Shown here: positions 1 to 7,027 of the stretch, piece by piece | Position numbering within the stretch: the first letter of the stretch is position 1 | How the letters are laid out: every line of letters starts with the position of its first letter | NCBI GenBank assembly: GCA_964558505.1 | Contig: CAZLEI010000031.1 | Span: forward strand, 1-15,938 | Origin: CAYMPW01 sp964558505 | GTDB taxonomy: Archaea; Thermoplasmatota; Thermoplasmata; Methanomassiliicoccales; Methanomethylophilaceae | Direction of reading: 5' to 3' | Length of the DNA: 15,938 nucleotides | The notes under the pieces: model-generated | What the model was told of the DNA's origin: nothing | What the model saw: the letters and a program-made list of their open reading frames with translations, nothing else | Databases searched by the model: none | Program-made: the position numbers and the translations under genes

Positions 1-172
1 GCCGGGCATATCGGGACGATCCGAACCTAAATACCTTACGGCGGGGTTCGAGTGCACCCCGCCATCCTCTTCTAAAAAAAGACCGCATCGTCTGCCGTAT
101 CTCCGGATTGCCTTCGCCATCCGTGGGAAGTTTTGAGAGGATTAATATATTCAATAGTATAACCTATAATTG
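1..172. other. Intergenic leader with a GC-rich hairpin
   Basis: No gene is supported here. Positions 40-63 form a perfect 8-bp hairpin (GGCGGGGT, 8-nt loop, ACCCCGCC), preceded by a TATA-like AACCTAAATACC at 25-36 and followed by an A7 run at 74-80. The loop contains TTCGAGT and recalls a tRNA T-arm, but the pairing does not fit a tRNA. It could be the 3' end of a feature lying outside the window or the start of a small transcript; the sequence does not decide. Confidence 0.4.
141..150 (+). promoter_or_regulatory. TATA box of the winged-helix regulator gene
   Basis: The AT-rich element ATTAATATAT is centred about 28 nt before the ATG at 173 (25 nt before the TTG at 170). This is the normal archaeal distance from TATA box to transcription start, so the mRNA should begin at or next to the start codon. 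No Shine-Dalgarno sequence is seen, which agrees with leaderless translation. Confidence 0.6.
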
Positions 173-955
173 ATGGCAAGCACGGGTTTTGATATCTATC
201 TCTCTGTGGAATCGATGGAGATAATGTACATCTCAGATCCATTGCAGAGGAGTATCCTTGGAATACTCTACAGGCACCCATCCAATATGAAGGACATGAT
301 CGCCGAGCTCGACGTGCCGCAATCCACCATGTCCGTTACCATGACCAAGCTCACTGATGCTACATTGGTCAAATCCATCCCGGATTCAACTGACAGCAGG
401 AAGAGGATCTTCATCCTCAATGCCGTGTATTTTGCCTCTTCACGTCCGCTGGACCTTGAGAAGGCCATGTACCTTCCTGTTGTTTTCAATGATATGGCCG
501 AATCCAAAGGGAATTTCAAATCAATTCTGCTGTCTACGATGATCGTCGGAGTTCAGACGGCGGGATTCGACATAGAACCGTGGTTCAGATGGATCGGATA
601 CAACATCGGCCTGTATATGGTCGACAGAAGCGATGCTGAAACCGTCGAACAGATCATCAGATCCCTGATGCTGTACTTCGAGGACAATGACCTCGGATCC
701 ATCCAGATAGAGACGCATCTGCCGTTGACTTTGCTCATAGATTCTCCGCAATCCATACCTGGATTCGTCGGAGGATCCAAGTCTGCATTCATAGTCGGGA
801 TGCTTTCCTCGTTGACGAATGAGATCCTGAAGAGCAAATTCGACATCGATATCGTCGACAGTGAAGAGAAAGACGGCCATGACATCTACAGGGTCATCAT
901 CGAGGTCGGGGACGGGCTTCCCGACTGCATGGACATCAATCTGTTCTTCGAGTGA
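173..955 (+). CDS. Winged-helix transcriptional regulator with a C-terminal V4R-like domain
   Basis: This 260-aa protein has an N-terminal winged helix-turn-helix of MarR/ArsR type, roughly residues 22-83. A recognition-helix segment (VPQSTMSVTMTKL) is followed by a charged wing and a hydrophobic strand. The C-terminal part, about residues 195-245, follows the pattern of V4R (4-vinyl reductase-like) sensor domains: a Gly-rich FxxGmL helix, two strands and a Gly turn. The cysteines common in V4R domains are replaced (EEKDG, then IYR), so metal or haem sensing by those residues is unlikely. The ATG at 173 is preferred over the TTG at 170. The gene ends against the ycaO region, which suggests a role linked to methanogenesis. 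DNA binding is well supported; the ligand is unknown. Confidence 0.7.
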   Translation: MASTGFDIYLSVESMEIMYISDPLQRSILGILYRHPSNMKDMIAELDVPQSTMSVTMTKLTDATLVKSIPDSTDSRKRIFILNAVYFASSRPLDLEKAMYLPVVFNDMAESKGNFKSILLSTMIVGVQTAGFDIEPWFRWIGYNIGLYMVDRSDAETVEQIIRSLMLYFEDNDLGSIQIETHLPLTLLIDSPQSIPGFVGGSKSAFIVGMLSSLTNEILKSKFDIDIVDSEEKDGHDIYRVIIEVGDGLPDCMDINLFFE

Positions 956-972
956 TCGTTCCGAGCAATATC

Positions 973-982
973 GCTATATCTT
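973..982 (+). promoter_or_regulatory. TATA box of ycaO
   Basis: GCTATATCTT lies just after the stop of the regulator gene, centred about 28 nt before the ATG at 1006. It supports a separate, leaderless ycaO transcript and argues against the longer GTG start at 952, which overlaps the upstream stop codon. Confidence 0.55.
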
Positions 983-1005
983 CGCATGCGTTGCGTGGAA
1001 CCGCA

Positions 1006-2226
1006 ATGATGCTCCAACGCTGCCCCAAAGTATCGCCTGAGACCGGTATACGCACGATCACCCCTGAAGAGACATTGAAAAGGGCGATCCCGCTACTGGA
1101 GAAAGCAGGCATGCACCCGCTGGAGGACATAACTGCCCTGGACAACATCGGGATACCTGTGTTCTCCGTTTACAGGGATAAGACCGCCAAAGGCACTTTC
1201 GGCGAATACAACGGAAAGGGCCCCACGCCCGAACAGGCCATGGCGTCTGCGGCGATGGAAGCTCTCGAGAGGTACAGCGCGGAGATCCGGGACACGGATG
1301 AGATCGTCTATGGAACTGTCGACCAAGCCATGGAGAACGGCCTGACCGTGGACCCGGTGGAGCTCATATTACCGCTTCGGACCTTGGACTACATACAGGA
1401 TGCCGAGGTGGCGTGGACCCCTGCGTACGAGATGTTCCGCGGCAGGGATGTGTGGGTACCTGCATGTGAAGCGTATTATCCTTACTATCCGAAGGGCGAC
1501 CTTCAGCTCTACAGATTCCACACCAACGGCATCGCTGCCGGGAACACGATAGAAGAAGCGATACTCCACGGGACATTGGAACTCATCGAGAGGGATGCCT
1601 GGTCCCTCGCCGAGGACAGGAACGCGGCGGCTGCCGACGTCATCATAGATAACAAGGACTCCATCGCCGCAAAACTGATAGAGCGTTTCAATGAACAGGG
1701 TGTGGAGATACACCTCAAAGACCTCACCACGGACATCGGCATAACTACCATCGGTGCCGCCTCCGACGATACCGCTACCGAAGACCCCGAGATGCTGTCG
1801 ATCGGCGTAGGGACGCATCTCAACCCGGAGATCGCGGCGATACGCGCGATAACCGAGGTTGCCCAGTCGCGCACCACCCACAAGCACGGGGTGAAGGCGA
1901 ATGCCCGGCTGCAGAAGATAGCCCAGGACATGGGCTACGAGAAGATCAAGGAGGTCAACCGCCTGTGGTACTCCGACAGTCCCAAGAAGGTAGACCTGTC
2001 GGATATCCCGGATGTCTCCACGGAGTATGTCCTCGACGACATAGAGGTTGTGTTCAACCGTCTCGTGGAATGCGGGTTCGACATGGTCATATGCAAGGAC
2101 CTCACCCGTCCGGAACTCGGTGTGCCCGTTGTCAGGATGATAGTGCCCGGCCTCGAGGTGACGACCATGGACCCTGAACGCGAAGGATATAGGATCCGCG
2201 GATGCTGGCCTCCGGTACGCGATTAA
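1006..2226 (+). CDS. ycaO: YcaO-domain protein, methanogenesis marker 1 type (probable McrA thioamidation enzyme)
   Basis: This 406-aa protein carries the ATP-binding signatures of YcaO cyclodehydratases in order: MEALERYSAE (about 84-93), ELIERDAW (about 192-199) and EVAQSR (about 284-289). The start MMLQRCPKVS... and the PEETL segment resemble the methanogenesis-marker-1 subfamily. In Methanosarcina, a YcaO of this group with TfuA is needed to convert a glycine of methyl-coenzyme M reductase McrA to thioglycine; this enzyme is inferred to do the same with ATP and a sulfide source. No tfuA lies beside it in this window. The start was set at 1006 because a TATA box sits 28 nt upstream. A second ATG at 1009 is equally possible, and the in-frame GTG at 952 is less likely. 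Its TAA stop overlaps the TAA of the convergent gene within TTAA at 2223-2226. Confidence 0.88.
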   Translation: MMLQRCPKVSPETGIRTITPEETLKRAIPLLEKAGMHPLEDITALDNIGIPVFSVYRDKTAKGTFGEYNGKGPTPEQAMASAAMEALERYSAEIRDTDEIVYGTVDQAMENGLTVDPVELILPLRTLDYIQDAEVAWTPAYEMFRGRDVWVPACEAYYPYYPKGDLQLYRFHTNGIAAGNTIEEAILHGTLELIERDAWSLAEDRNAAAADVIIDNKDSIAAKLIERFNEQGVEIHLKDLTTDIGITTIGAASDDTATEDPEMLSIGVGTHLNPEIAAIRAITEVAQSRTTHKHGVKANARLQKIAQDMGYEKIKEVNRLWYSDSPKKVDLSDIPDVSTEYVLDDIEVVFNRLVECGFDMVICKDLTRPELGVPVVRMIVPGLEVTTMDPEREGYRIRGCWPPVRD

Positions 2227-2849
2227 TCGATCAATTCCAAAAGAGACGATATCCGCACGTCACATTCCAAACCCGGTTGTGTGAATCCGTCGCCGCGGTC
2301 CACGAGCACCGCGTCAACCCCGGCATTCCTGGCGGCCTGCATATCGTTGTACGCATCGCCCACATAGGCTATGTCCGCCCTGTCCATGCCGTACTTGGCT
2401 ATGCACATCTCGAGGGACTGCGGATCGGGCTTGGGACGTGTTATGTCTTCAAGGCCGACGATGAACTCGAAATCCTTGCGGATGCCCTCCCTCTCGGTGA
2501 GCTCCTCGATCTTCCATCTCATCTTGCCCGATGCTATGCAGAGCCTGCATCCATTGGAATGCAGTATGTCCACAGCCTCTACCGCTTCCGGGAATGGCTC
2601 GGAATCCCTGAACACGCCTGCATCGGAGACCTTCATGTACTCCTCGCGGAACATCTCCATTTTGGACGGTTCCCCGACCATCTCGTCAAAAGCCTGTTCC
2701 ATGGTCATGCCCACATGCCTTGTGAACATCGACGGTTCGTATGGCAGACCGCAACGTTCCATCGCCGCGGTCATCATCTTGATTATACCATTGCGTGTAT
2801 CGAAGAGGGTGTTGTCGAAATCGAATATCAGCAGCGAATAATCCTTCAT
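2223..2849 (-). CDS. HAD-superfamily phosphatase (phosphoglycolate phosphatase-like)
   Basis: This 208-aa HAD hydrolase shows all four motifs. DFDNT has nucleophile Asp10 and acid/base Asp12, IASGK has Ser107, RPKPDP has Lys140, and VGDAYND has Asp165 and Asp169. The helical insert between motifs I and II is a type I cap, as in phosphoglycolate phosphatase and beta-phosphoglucomutase. The ATG at 2849 places motif I close to the N-terminus and follows the ubiE stop by 4 nt; the in-frame ATG at 2870 would overlap ubiE. It is the last gene of the menA-ubiE operon. The substrate cannot be read from the sequence. A phosphorylated precursor in carrier synthesis or general phosphate-ester housekeeping are both possible. 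Confidence 0.8.
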   Translation of the reverse strand: MKDYSLLIFDFDNTLFDTRNGIIKMMTAAMERCGLPYEPSMFTRHVGMTMEQAFDEMVGEPSKMEMFREEYMKVSDAGVFRDSEPFPEAVEAVDILHSNGCRLCIASGKMRWKIEELTEREGIRKDFEFIVGLEDITRPKPDPQSLEMCIAKYGMDRADIAYVGDAYNDMQAARNAGVDAVLVDRGDGFTQPGLECDVRISSLLELID

Positions 2850-2853
2850 CCGA

Positions 2854-3603
2854 TCACTTCGTGGCGACATAGATGTTTATGGCGCCCATCGATTTCACAT
2901 AGTACCTCACATCCGAGAAACCGACGGACCTGAAGATGGCCGCCATGTCCTCCCCGTGGGGGAATCCCTCTACGGATGTCGTCAGCCAGTCGTATGCCGG
3001 CAACTTTCCGTCTATGCTCTCTCCCTTGTCGTATTTACGGCCGTATATCGGGATCACATGCTTGACATAGAGATTGTAACCCCACAGCGCAACCCTGTTC
3101 TTGGGCTTGGCCAGCTCGGCCACTATGACCTTGTGCCCGGGTTTCACCACACGGTGCATCTCGGATACGGCCTTGGCGATATCGGTCACATTCCTGAGCA
3201 TGTATCCGGAAGTAACGAAATCGAAGGAATCGTCCTCGTACACCATGTCCAATGCATCCCCGACCTGGAAGTCCACCTGTACTGGGAGCGTGCGATCGGC
3301 CATCTTCACCTTCGCAAGTTCCAACATGCCCGGGGTTATATCCACGCCGATGACCTCTCCTCCGGGACCGACGCGCTCCGCGACATAGAATGCTATCTCC
3401 CCCGTTCCCGATCCGACATCCAGGCACCTGAATCCGGTGATGTCCCCGGCCTTCTTCATCATGAACCTGTGCCATCCTTTCACCATTCCCATGGTCATGA
3501 TGCCGTTCATCTTATCGTAATACGGGGCGATCTCCTCGAACACATCCTTGACGTACTCCTCTTTGCCCTCGAACTGATTGCCGACTTTCTCGCTATCAGA
3601 CAT
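2854..3603 (-). CDS. ubiE: UbiE/MenG-type class I SAM methyltransferase
   Basis: This 249-aa protein has the UbiE/MenG signature FEEIAPYYDKMN (about 22-33), which precedes the SAM-binding motif I LDVGSGTGE (61-69). It also has the acidic GVDIT strand end and the family motif YMLRNVTD. Length is normal for the family. Known members C-methylate demethylmenaquinone or the equivalent ubiquinone intermediate. Here the gene overlaps the end of menA by 8 nt (ATGTCTGA), so it probably methylates the ring product of the MenA-like prenyltransferase. A Shine-Dalgarno GGAGG lies 8 nt before the ATG. Whether the product is menaquinone, methanophenazine or another carrier is unknown, because no other quinone genes are in the window. 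Confidence 0.85.
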   Translation of the reverse strand: MSDSEKVGNQFEGKEEYVKDVFEEIAPYYDKMNGIMTMGMVKGWHRFMMKKAGDITGFRCLDVGSGTGEIAFYVAERVGPGGEVIGVDITPGMLELAKVKMADRTLPVQVDFQVGDALDMVYEDDSFDFVTSGYMLRNVTDIAKAVSEMHRVVKPGHKVIVAELAKPKNRVALWGYNLYVKHVIPIYGRKYDKGESIDGKLPAYDWLTTSVEGFPHGEDMAAIFRSVGFSDVRYYVKSMGAINIYVATK

Positions 3604-4519
3604 ATGTACCGCCTCCGAACCAATAGAACGCTATTAAATATCCTATCACCAGCAACAGCCCGAACACCCAATTCAGTTTGAATGCCTTGGGGACCAGCAA
3701 TATGTTGTTCATCCTCTCGGTGGGTGCCAGACGGCTGTTCCTCACCACGCCGTACAGCAAGTACAGCGACAGCAACGGCAACAGACACGGCCACGGCAGC
3801 AGACCGAATGCCACGAGAGCGACCAAGATGACGAAGGGCAATGTGCACAGGGACAGGTACAGCCTCATGCTCCCTTCGTAGCTCAGGTGCCCGGAAAATG
3901 TGCCCACCCCCGACTTGCGGTCCTCGTGATAGTCGCGGGTCTCGTTGCCGCTCAGGACTGCAGTTATCAGAAGAGCATTGGGCAGACCGGCGATCACCGG
4001 TGCCCAGGACCATTCTCCGAAAGAGAGCACCATGTACGTTCCGAGCGGCATGAGGATGCCCATCATCACGAAAACGCCCGCAAGCCCGAGTCCGTGGTAC
4101 TTGTACGCTGTGCCCACGGTGTAGAGGCCTGCGCCCGCCAGGCCGACCAAGCCGATTATGAGGATGCTCCATCCTGAATACCATATGAAAACCAGGCCCA
4201 ACGCCGCCGTGGCACCGAGGCACGCGAGGCCCATCAGCATCACCTTGCGAGGTTCCAACGCGCCCGTGACCAGTTCCGGCGAACGCGGATGATTCTCCTC
4301 CGTATCCGTGCCGCGGACGAAATCGCCGTATGTGTTCAGAAGATTGGCCGCCGACTGTAGAAGACATCCTCCGACCGCTATGAGTGCCAGGATCCAGATG
4401 TTGAAGAATCCGTGACTCAGGGCGACAGCACCGCCGATCAGAACAGGCACTACCGCGCCGTGCAGCGTCCATGGGCGGAACGCATTCCGCCATCCTGCCT
4501 TGACTGGCTTGAGCTCCAT
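3596..4519 (-). CDS. menA: MenA/UbiA-family prenyltransferase
   Basis: This 307-aa integral membrane protein has about eight to nine hydrophobic segments. The first Asp-rich motif is NTYGDFVRGTD (Asn62, Asp66, Asp72) and the second is NETRDYHEDRKSG (about 192-204). The second closely follows the MenA form NdYRDxxxDrxxG, so 1,4-dihydroxy-2-naphthoate prenyltransferase is the nearest characterised type. Members bind the prenyl diphosphate through Mg2+ held by these aspartates and attach the prenyl chain to an aromatic ring in the membrane. The pairing with ubiE supports synthesis of a prenylated aromatic redox carrier. A leaderless ATG at 4519 is supported by a TATA box 26 nt upstream. The exact aromatic acceptor is not known. 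Confidence 0.85.
   Translation of the reverse strand: MELKPVKAGWRNAFRPWTLHGAVVPVLIGGAVALSHGFFNIWILALIAVGGCLLQSAANLLNTYGDFVRGTDTEENHPRSPELVTGALEPRKVMLMGLACLGATAALGLVFIWYSGWSILIIGLVGLAGAGLYTVGTAYKYHGLGLAGVFVMMGILMPLGTYMVLSFGEWSWAPVIAGLPNALLITAVLSGNETRDYHEDRKSGVGTFSGHLSYEGSMRLYLSLCTLPFVILVALVAFGLLPWPCLLPLLSLYLLYGVVRNSRLAPTERMNNILLVPKAFKLNWVFGLLLVIGYLIAFYWFGGGTYV
3612..3616 (-). promoter_or_regulatory. Ribosome binding site of ubiE
   Basis: GGAGG on the minus strand lies 8 nt before the ubiE ATG, inside the menA coding end. It fixes the ubiE start and shows that internal operon genes here use Shine-Dalgarno initiation, while first genes do not. Confidence 0.7.
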
Positions 4520-4540
4520 GGTTTCGCATACATGGTGCCA

Positions 4541-4548
4541 TTTATAAC
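4541..4548 (-). promoter_or_regulatory. TATA box of the menA-ubiE-HAD operon
   Basis: On the minus strand this reads GTTATAAA, centred 26 nt upstream of the menA ATG at 4519. Placement predicts a leaderless transcript. Confidence 0.65.
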
Positions 4549-4589
4549 GGTTGGCGAAGAACCCTACCGCTGATCCTTCGGAATGATGC

Positions 4590-4598
4590 TATTAATAT
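4590..4598 (+). promoter_or_regulatory. TATA box of the BASS-family transporter gene
   Basis: TATTAATAT is centred about 26 nt before the ATG at 4621. It is separate from the divergent menA TATA box about 50 nt away, so the two genes use distinct core promoters. Confidence 0.65.
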
Positions 4599-4620
4599 CA
4601 CTACGGCCCTCACGGAGTGG

Positions 4621-5604
4621 ATGAACGTAAAAACCCTGCTTGCCAGTAGTGCATTCATGATGAGTGCGGCACTAGTTATCTCGCTCTTGACCAATGTGTC
4701 CGGTATCTTCCCGGGTGCCGTTCTGACCGCACCTGTCCGCAGCACTGCGACCATCATCCTCCTCGCGGCGATGCTGACCTTGGCCCTGTCCAGGATCCCC
4801 ACGAAGAACCTGAGTCCTTTGAAAGAACCGAAAAGCCTTCTCCGTGCCATCCTTCTCGGGCTCGTGATCTCTGCGATCATCCCGGTCATCGGATACCTCC
4901 TTCTGAAGGATACGGCATGGTCCGTCGAAGCGATCGGTCTCGTCTTCATAGCCGCAACACCTTTCGCGGCATCCGTCGCACCGCTGTCATTCATCCTCCG
5001 CGGTGACCTCGAGCATGCCCTGAGGTCGACCATCGTCGTTTACGTTCTGTCCCTGGTCTGGATACCGTTCATAATCTGGGCGCTCATCGGCCAGATAGTG
5101 GACATGACCACCGTGGCGATAACCGTGATCGAGATCATCGCCGTGCCCCTGGTCCTCTCCAGGCTCATAACCAAGGTGAAGATCGATAAAGATGTCATGG
5201 CCATCACGCTCAACTGCGTCATATTCATCCTGGTCTGGCTCTCGGTGAGTTCCACGATGTTCCCCTCGGACGCATGGATATTGTTGGGATTCGCATTCAT
5301 CGCGTTGCTCAGGACCTTCGGCCTCGGACTCACCGTGGAAGCCGCCGAGAAGAAGATCGGCATCAAATGGTCCCAGAGGGTCACCGACATCCTGATGACG
5401 TCGTATAAGAACAAAGGGATCGCCATCGCTCTCTGCGCTGCTACCATGGGGCCCTTGGGACTTGCCGGGCAGGCGATGGTGGCGATTGCGACATCGATCA
5501 TCATCGAGATCTGCTGGGTCATATTCATGGATTCTGTGCTCTTCTCCAAGAAGCGCATGGTGCGGGAGCTCGAATCCGAAGGTTCAGAACTCGTCTATCT
5601 TTGA
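4621..5604 (+). CDS. BASS (bile acid:sodium symporter)-family membrane transporter
   Basis: This 327-aa, highly hydrophobic protein has about nine to ten transmembrane segments, as expected for the SBF/BASS fold. Two family landmarks are visible. ATPFAASVAPLSFILRGD (about 112-129) resembles the unwound-helix region of one inverted repeat. SYKNKGIAIAL (about 261-271) resembles the N-x-G-x-A segment of the other repeat. Known members move bile acids, pantothenate, pyruvate or other organic anions with Na+, and ACR3 relatives export arsenite. Substrate cannot be assigned; no ars genes are nearby. The start is supported by a TATA box 26 nt upstream. The 3' end overlaps the convergent DUF1848 gene by 21 nt. 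Confidence 0.75.
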   Translation: MNVKTLLASSAFMMSAALVISLLTNVSGIFPGAVLTAPVRSTATIILLAAMLTLALSRIPTKNLSPLKEPKSLLRAILLGLVISAIIPVIGYLLLKDTAWSVEAIGLVFIAATPFAASVAPLSFILRGDLEHALRSTIVVYVLSLVWIPFIIWALIGQIVDMTTVAITVIEIIAVPLVLSRLITKVKIDKDVMAITLNCVIFILVWLSVSSTMFPSDAWILLGFAFIALLRTFGLGLTVEAAEKKIGIKWSQRVTDILMTSYKNKGIAIALCAATMGPLGLAGQAMVAIATSIIIEICWVIFMDSVLFSKKRMVRELESEGSELVYL

Positions 5605-6507
5605 CGTTGGGTCGGAGACGACGCTGACCACGTCGTCTCCTGGACCCAGACTGCCGAAGAGCATCTCGCTTTCCGGATTGTAGATGCTGCTGCCGCGCGA
5701 CCTCATGCCATGAGAATTGGCATAGCAATAGATGCAACCGTGATCGCATGTATCGTACATGCCTATGTCGATCGCTTTCACGCACCTGCAGTGCTCCCTG
5801 GAGGAAGGACCGTCCGACTCGAAAGGAATGCCCAGGCGCAGGAGCGTGTCCCTGTCGATGCACCCGCGCTCCTTGATGCCGAGACCGGACAGGTCGCGCT
5901 TGCTGCAACAATACGACAGCTCCATCCCGTGCTCATCTGCTGTACGGGCCATGCTGTATGCGATCGCCTCGGATTCGCCCGTATCGGGCGATCTCATCGT
6001 ACCGCGGGCAACCTGCCCGTCCAACTTGCTGTAGTAATCCAGGAAACTGAACACGCACCTGTCTGTGAATCCATCGAGCTCGTTGCACAGTGTGGCGAAC
6101 TTCCGCTGATGATATGAGACGTTTATGCGTTCGCTCAGAAGGATGGGATCGTACCTCCATATGACATGATCCCTGCCGATCTTCTCGGATACCTCGCGGA
6201 ATGACTCGACCACCTCGGATTTGGGCGGCACATGCGGCTCGATGTCCCCGCCGTAAGGTGTGACGGTCATCTGGAACATGCATCTGTATCCCATATCGGA
6301 TATCTCGTCCATGTACGGGATCATCGGGGCAGGGTTCTTGGTCAAGAATACTATGCAACCTACGTTTCGAGGACTGAGGTCCAGACGATACACCGTCTTC
6401 TTGTGAACAGGATTGCGGACCAGGACCGTGCCCGCACGAAGACGGTTGATCATCCACTCCGGATGGTACGCAGGTATGTCCGTACGACGGCTCGCGCTGA
6501 CGATCAC
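5584..6507 (-). CDS. DUF1848 family protein with a C-terminal radical-SAM-like Cys cluster
   Basis: This 307-aa protein matches the DUF1848 pattern: an N-terminal VSASRRTDIPAY, then FLTKNP, then IWRYDPI, and a Cys-rich C-terminal part. That part holds Cys240, Cys242, Cys254, Cys258 and Cys261. The last three form CDHGCIYC, a perfect CxxxCxxC as in radical SAM enzymes, but placed near the C-terminus instead of the N-terminus. A [4Fe-4S] cluster is therefore likely; the reaction is unknown for the family. The start is GTG at 6507, because the overlapping ATG is followed at once by a stop and a TATA box lies 26 nt upstream. The same TATA box serves ogt on the other strand, linking this gene with alkylation repair. 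The 3' end overlaps the transporter gene. Confidence 0.85.
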   Translation of the reverse strand: MIVSASRRTDIPAYHPEWMINRLRAGTVLVRNPVHKKTVYRLDLSPRNVGCIVFLTKNPAPMIPYMDEISDMGYRCMFQMTVTPYGGDIEPHVPPKSEVVESFREVSEKIGRDHVIWRYDPILLSERINVSYHQRKFATLCNELDGFTDRCVFSFLDYYSKLDGQVARGTMRSPDTGESEAIAYSMARTADEHGMELSYCCSKRDLSGLGIKERGCIDRDTLLRLGIPFESDGPSSREHCRCVKAIDIGMYDTCDHGCIYCYANSHGMRSRGSSIYNPESEMLFGSLGPGDDVVSVVSDPTSKIDEF

Positions 6508-6528
6508 ATCCCTGGGATGGCTGAATCA

Positions 6529-6537
6529 TTATAAAAA
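6529..6537. promoter_or_regulatory. Single TATA box shared by DUF1848 (-) and ogt (+)
   Basis: The element TTATAAAAA (TTTTTATAA on the other strand), centred at 6533, is 27 nt from the ogt ATG at 6560 and 26 nt from the DUF1848 GTG at 6507. No other AT-rich element in the 52-nt gap has correct spacing for either gene. Both transcripts are predicted to be leaderless. Confidence 0.6.
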
Positions 6538-6559
6538 CTTCCAATAACTAACCGACGGC

Positions 6560-7027
6560 ATGGGAGAGATGTTCGCCCGTACCTATCTCACGCTGATCGG
6601 AAAGATCACCATCCTCGACAGCGATGGCTCGATCGCGGGCATTCTCCTGCCGTGCGACAATCTCCCTTGTGCATCGGACCGCGAGACCGATGCCATCGCC
6701 GAGGCCGCCGCGGAGATCTCCGAGTATCTGAGCGGCAGACGTAAGCACTTCGGAATACCGACCGTCGCAGAAGGGACGGATTTCCAGATGACCGTCTGGG
6801 ATGCTCTCTCGGAGATCCCGTACGGCGAGGTGCGCACCTATGGGGATATCGCCCGTGAAATAGGGAATCCTGGATCCGCACGTGCCGTGGGCGCTGCAGC
6901 TGGCGCCAATCCGCTTGCCATCGTGGTACCGTGCCATCGCGTCGTCGCCGCCAACGGCCCCGGTGGATACCGCGGCGGGGCGGTTCTGAAGAAGCATCTG
7001 CTCGAATTGGAGTCTGGATCGCTATGA
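6560..7027 (+). CDS. ogt: Methylated-DNA--protein-cysteine methyltransferase (Ogt/MGMT)
   Basis: This 155-aa protein is a suicide repair enzyme that moves alkyl groups from O6 of guanine (and O4 of thymine) to its own cysteine. The active site IVVPCHRVV is intact, with Cys125 and His126. The helix-turn-helix with its arginine finger (SARAVGAAAGANP, Arg108, Asn117) is also intact, as are the GGYRGG turn and C-terminal KKHLLELE. The N-terminal domain is short, typical of Ogt. The start has a TATA box 27 nt upstream and no Shine-Dalgarno, so it is probably leaderless. Its stop overlaps the start of the AlkD-like gene (ATGA), giving a two-gene alkylation-damage operon. Confidence 0.93.
   Translation: MGEMFARTYLTLIGKITILDSDGSIAGILLPCDNLPCASDRETDAIAEAAAEISEYLSGRRKHFGIPTVAEGTDFQMTVWDALSEIPYGEVRTYGDIAREIGNPGSARAVGAAAGANPLAIVVPCHRVVAANGPGGYRGGAVLKKHLLELESGSL

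Noticed and set aside
40..63. Possible tRNA T-arm in the first hairpin (GGTTCGAGT)
   Set aside because: A T-loop needs a closing C after the seven-base loop and 5-bp pairing; here the base is G and the pairing is an 8-bp stem around a different loop. No acceptor, D or anticodon arm fits.
952..1005. Longer YcaO start at GTG 952
   Set aside because: The extension spans the TATA box at 973-982 and lacks family-like sequence; the ATG at 1006 fits both.
2202..2933. Plus-strand open frame of 243 codons
   Set aside because: It is antisense to the HAD phosphatase gene, which has all catalytic motifs; no domain or promoter supports the plus-strand frame.
2956..3681. Plus-strand open frame of 241 codons
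   Set aside because: It lies opposite ubiE, whose methyltransferase motifs are intact; its composition is that of a shadow frame.
3507..4541. Minus-strand open frame of 344 codons overlapping menA
   Set aside because: It is menA read in another phase, rich in Arg, Gly and His and without membrane segments.
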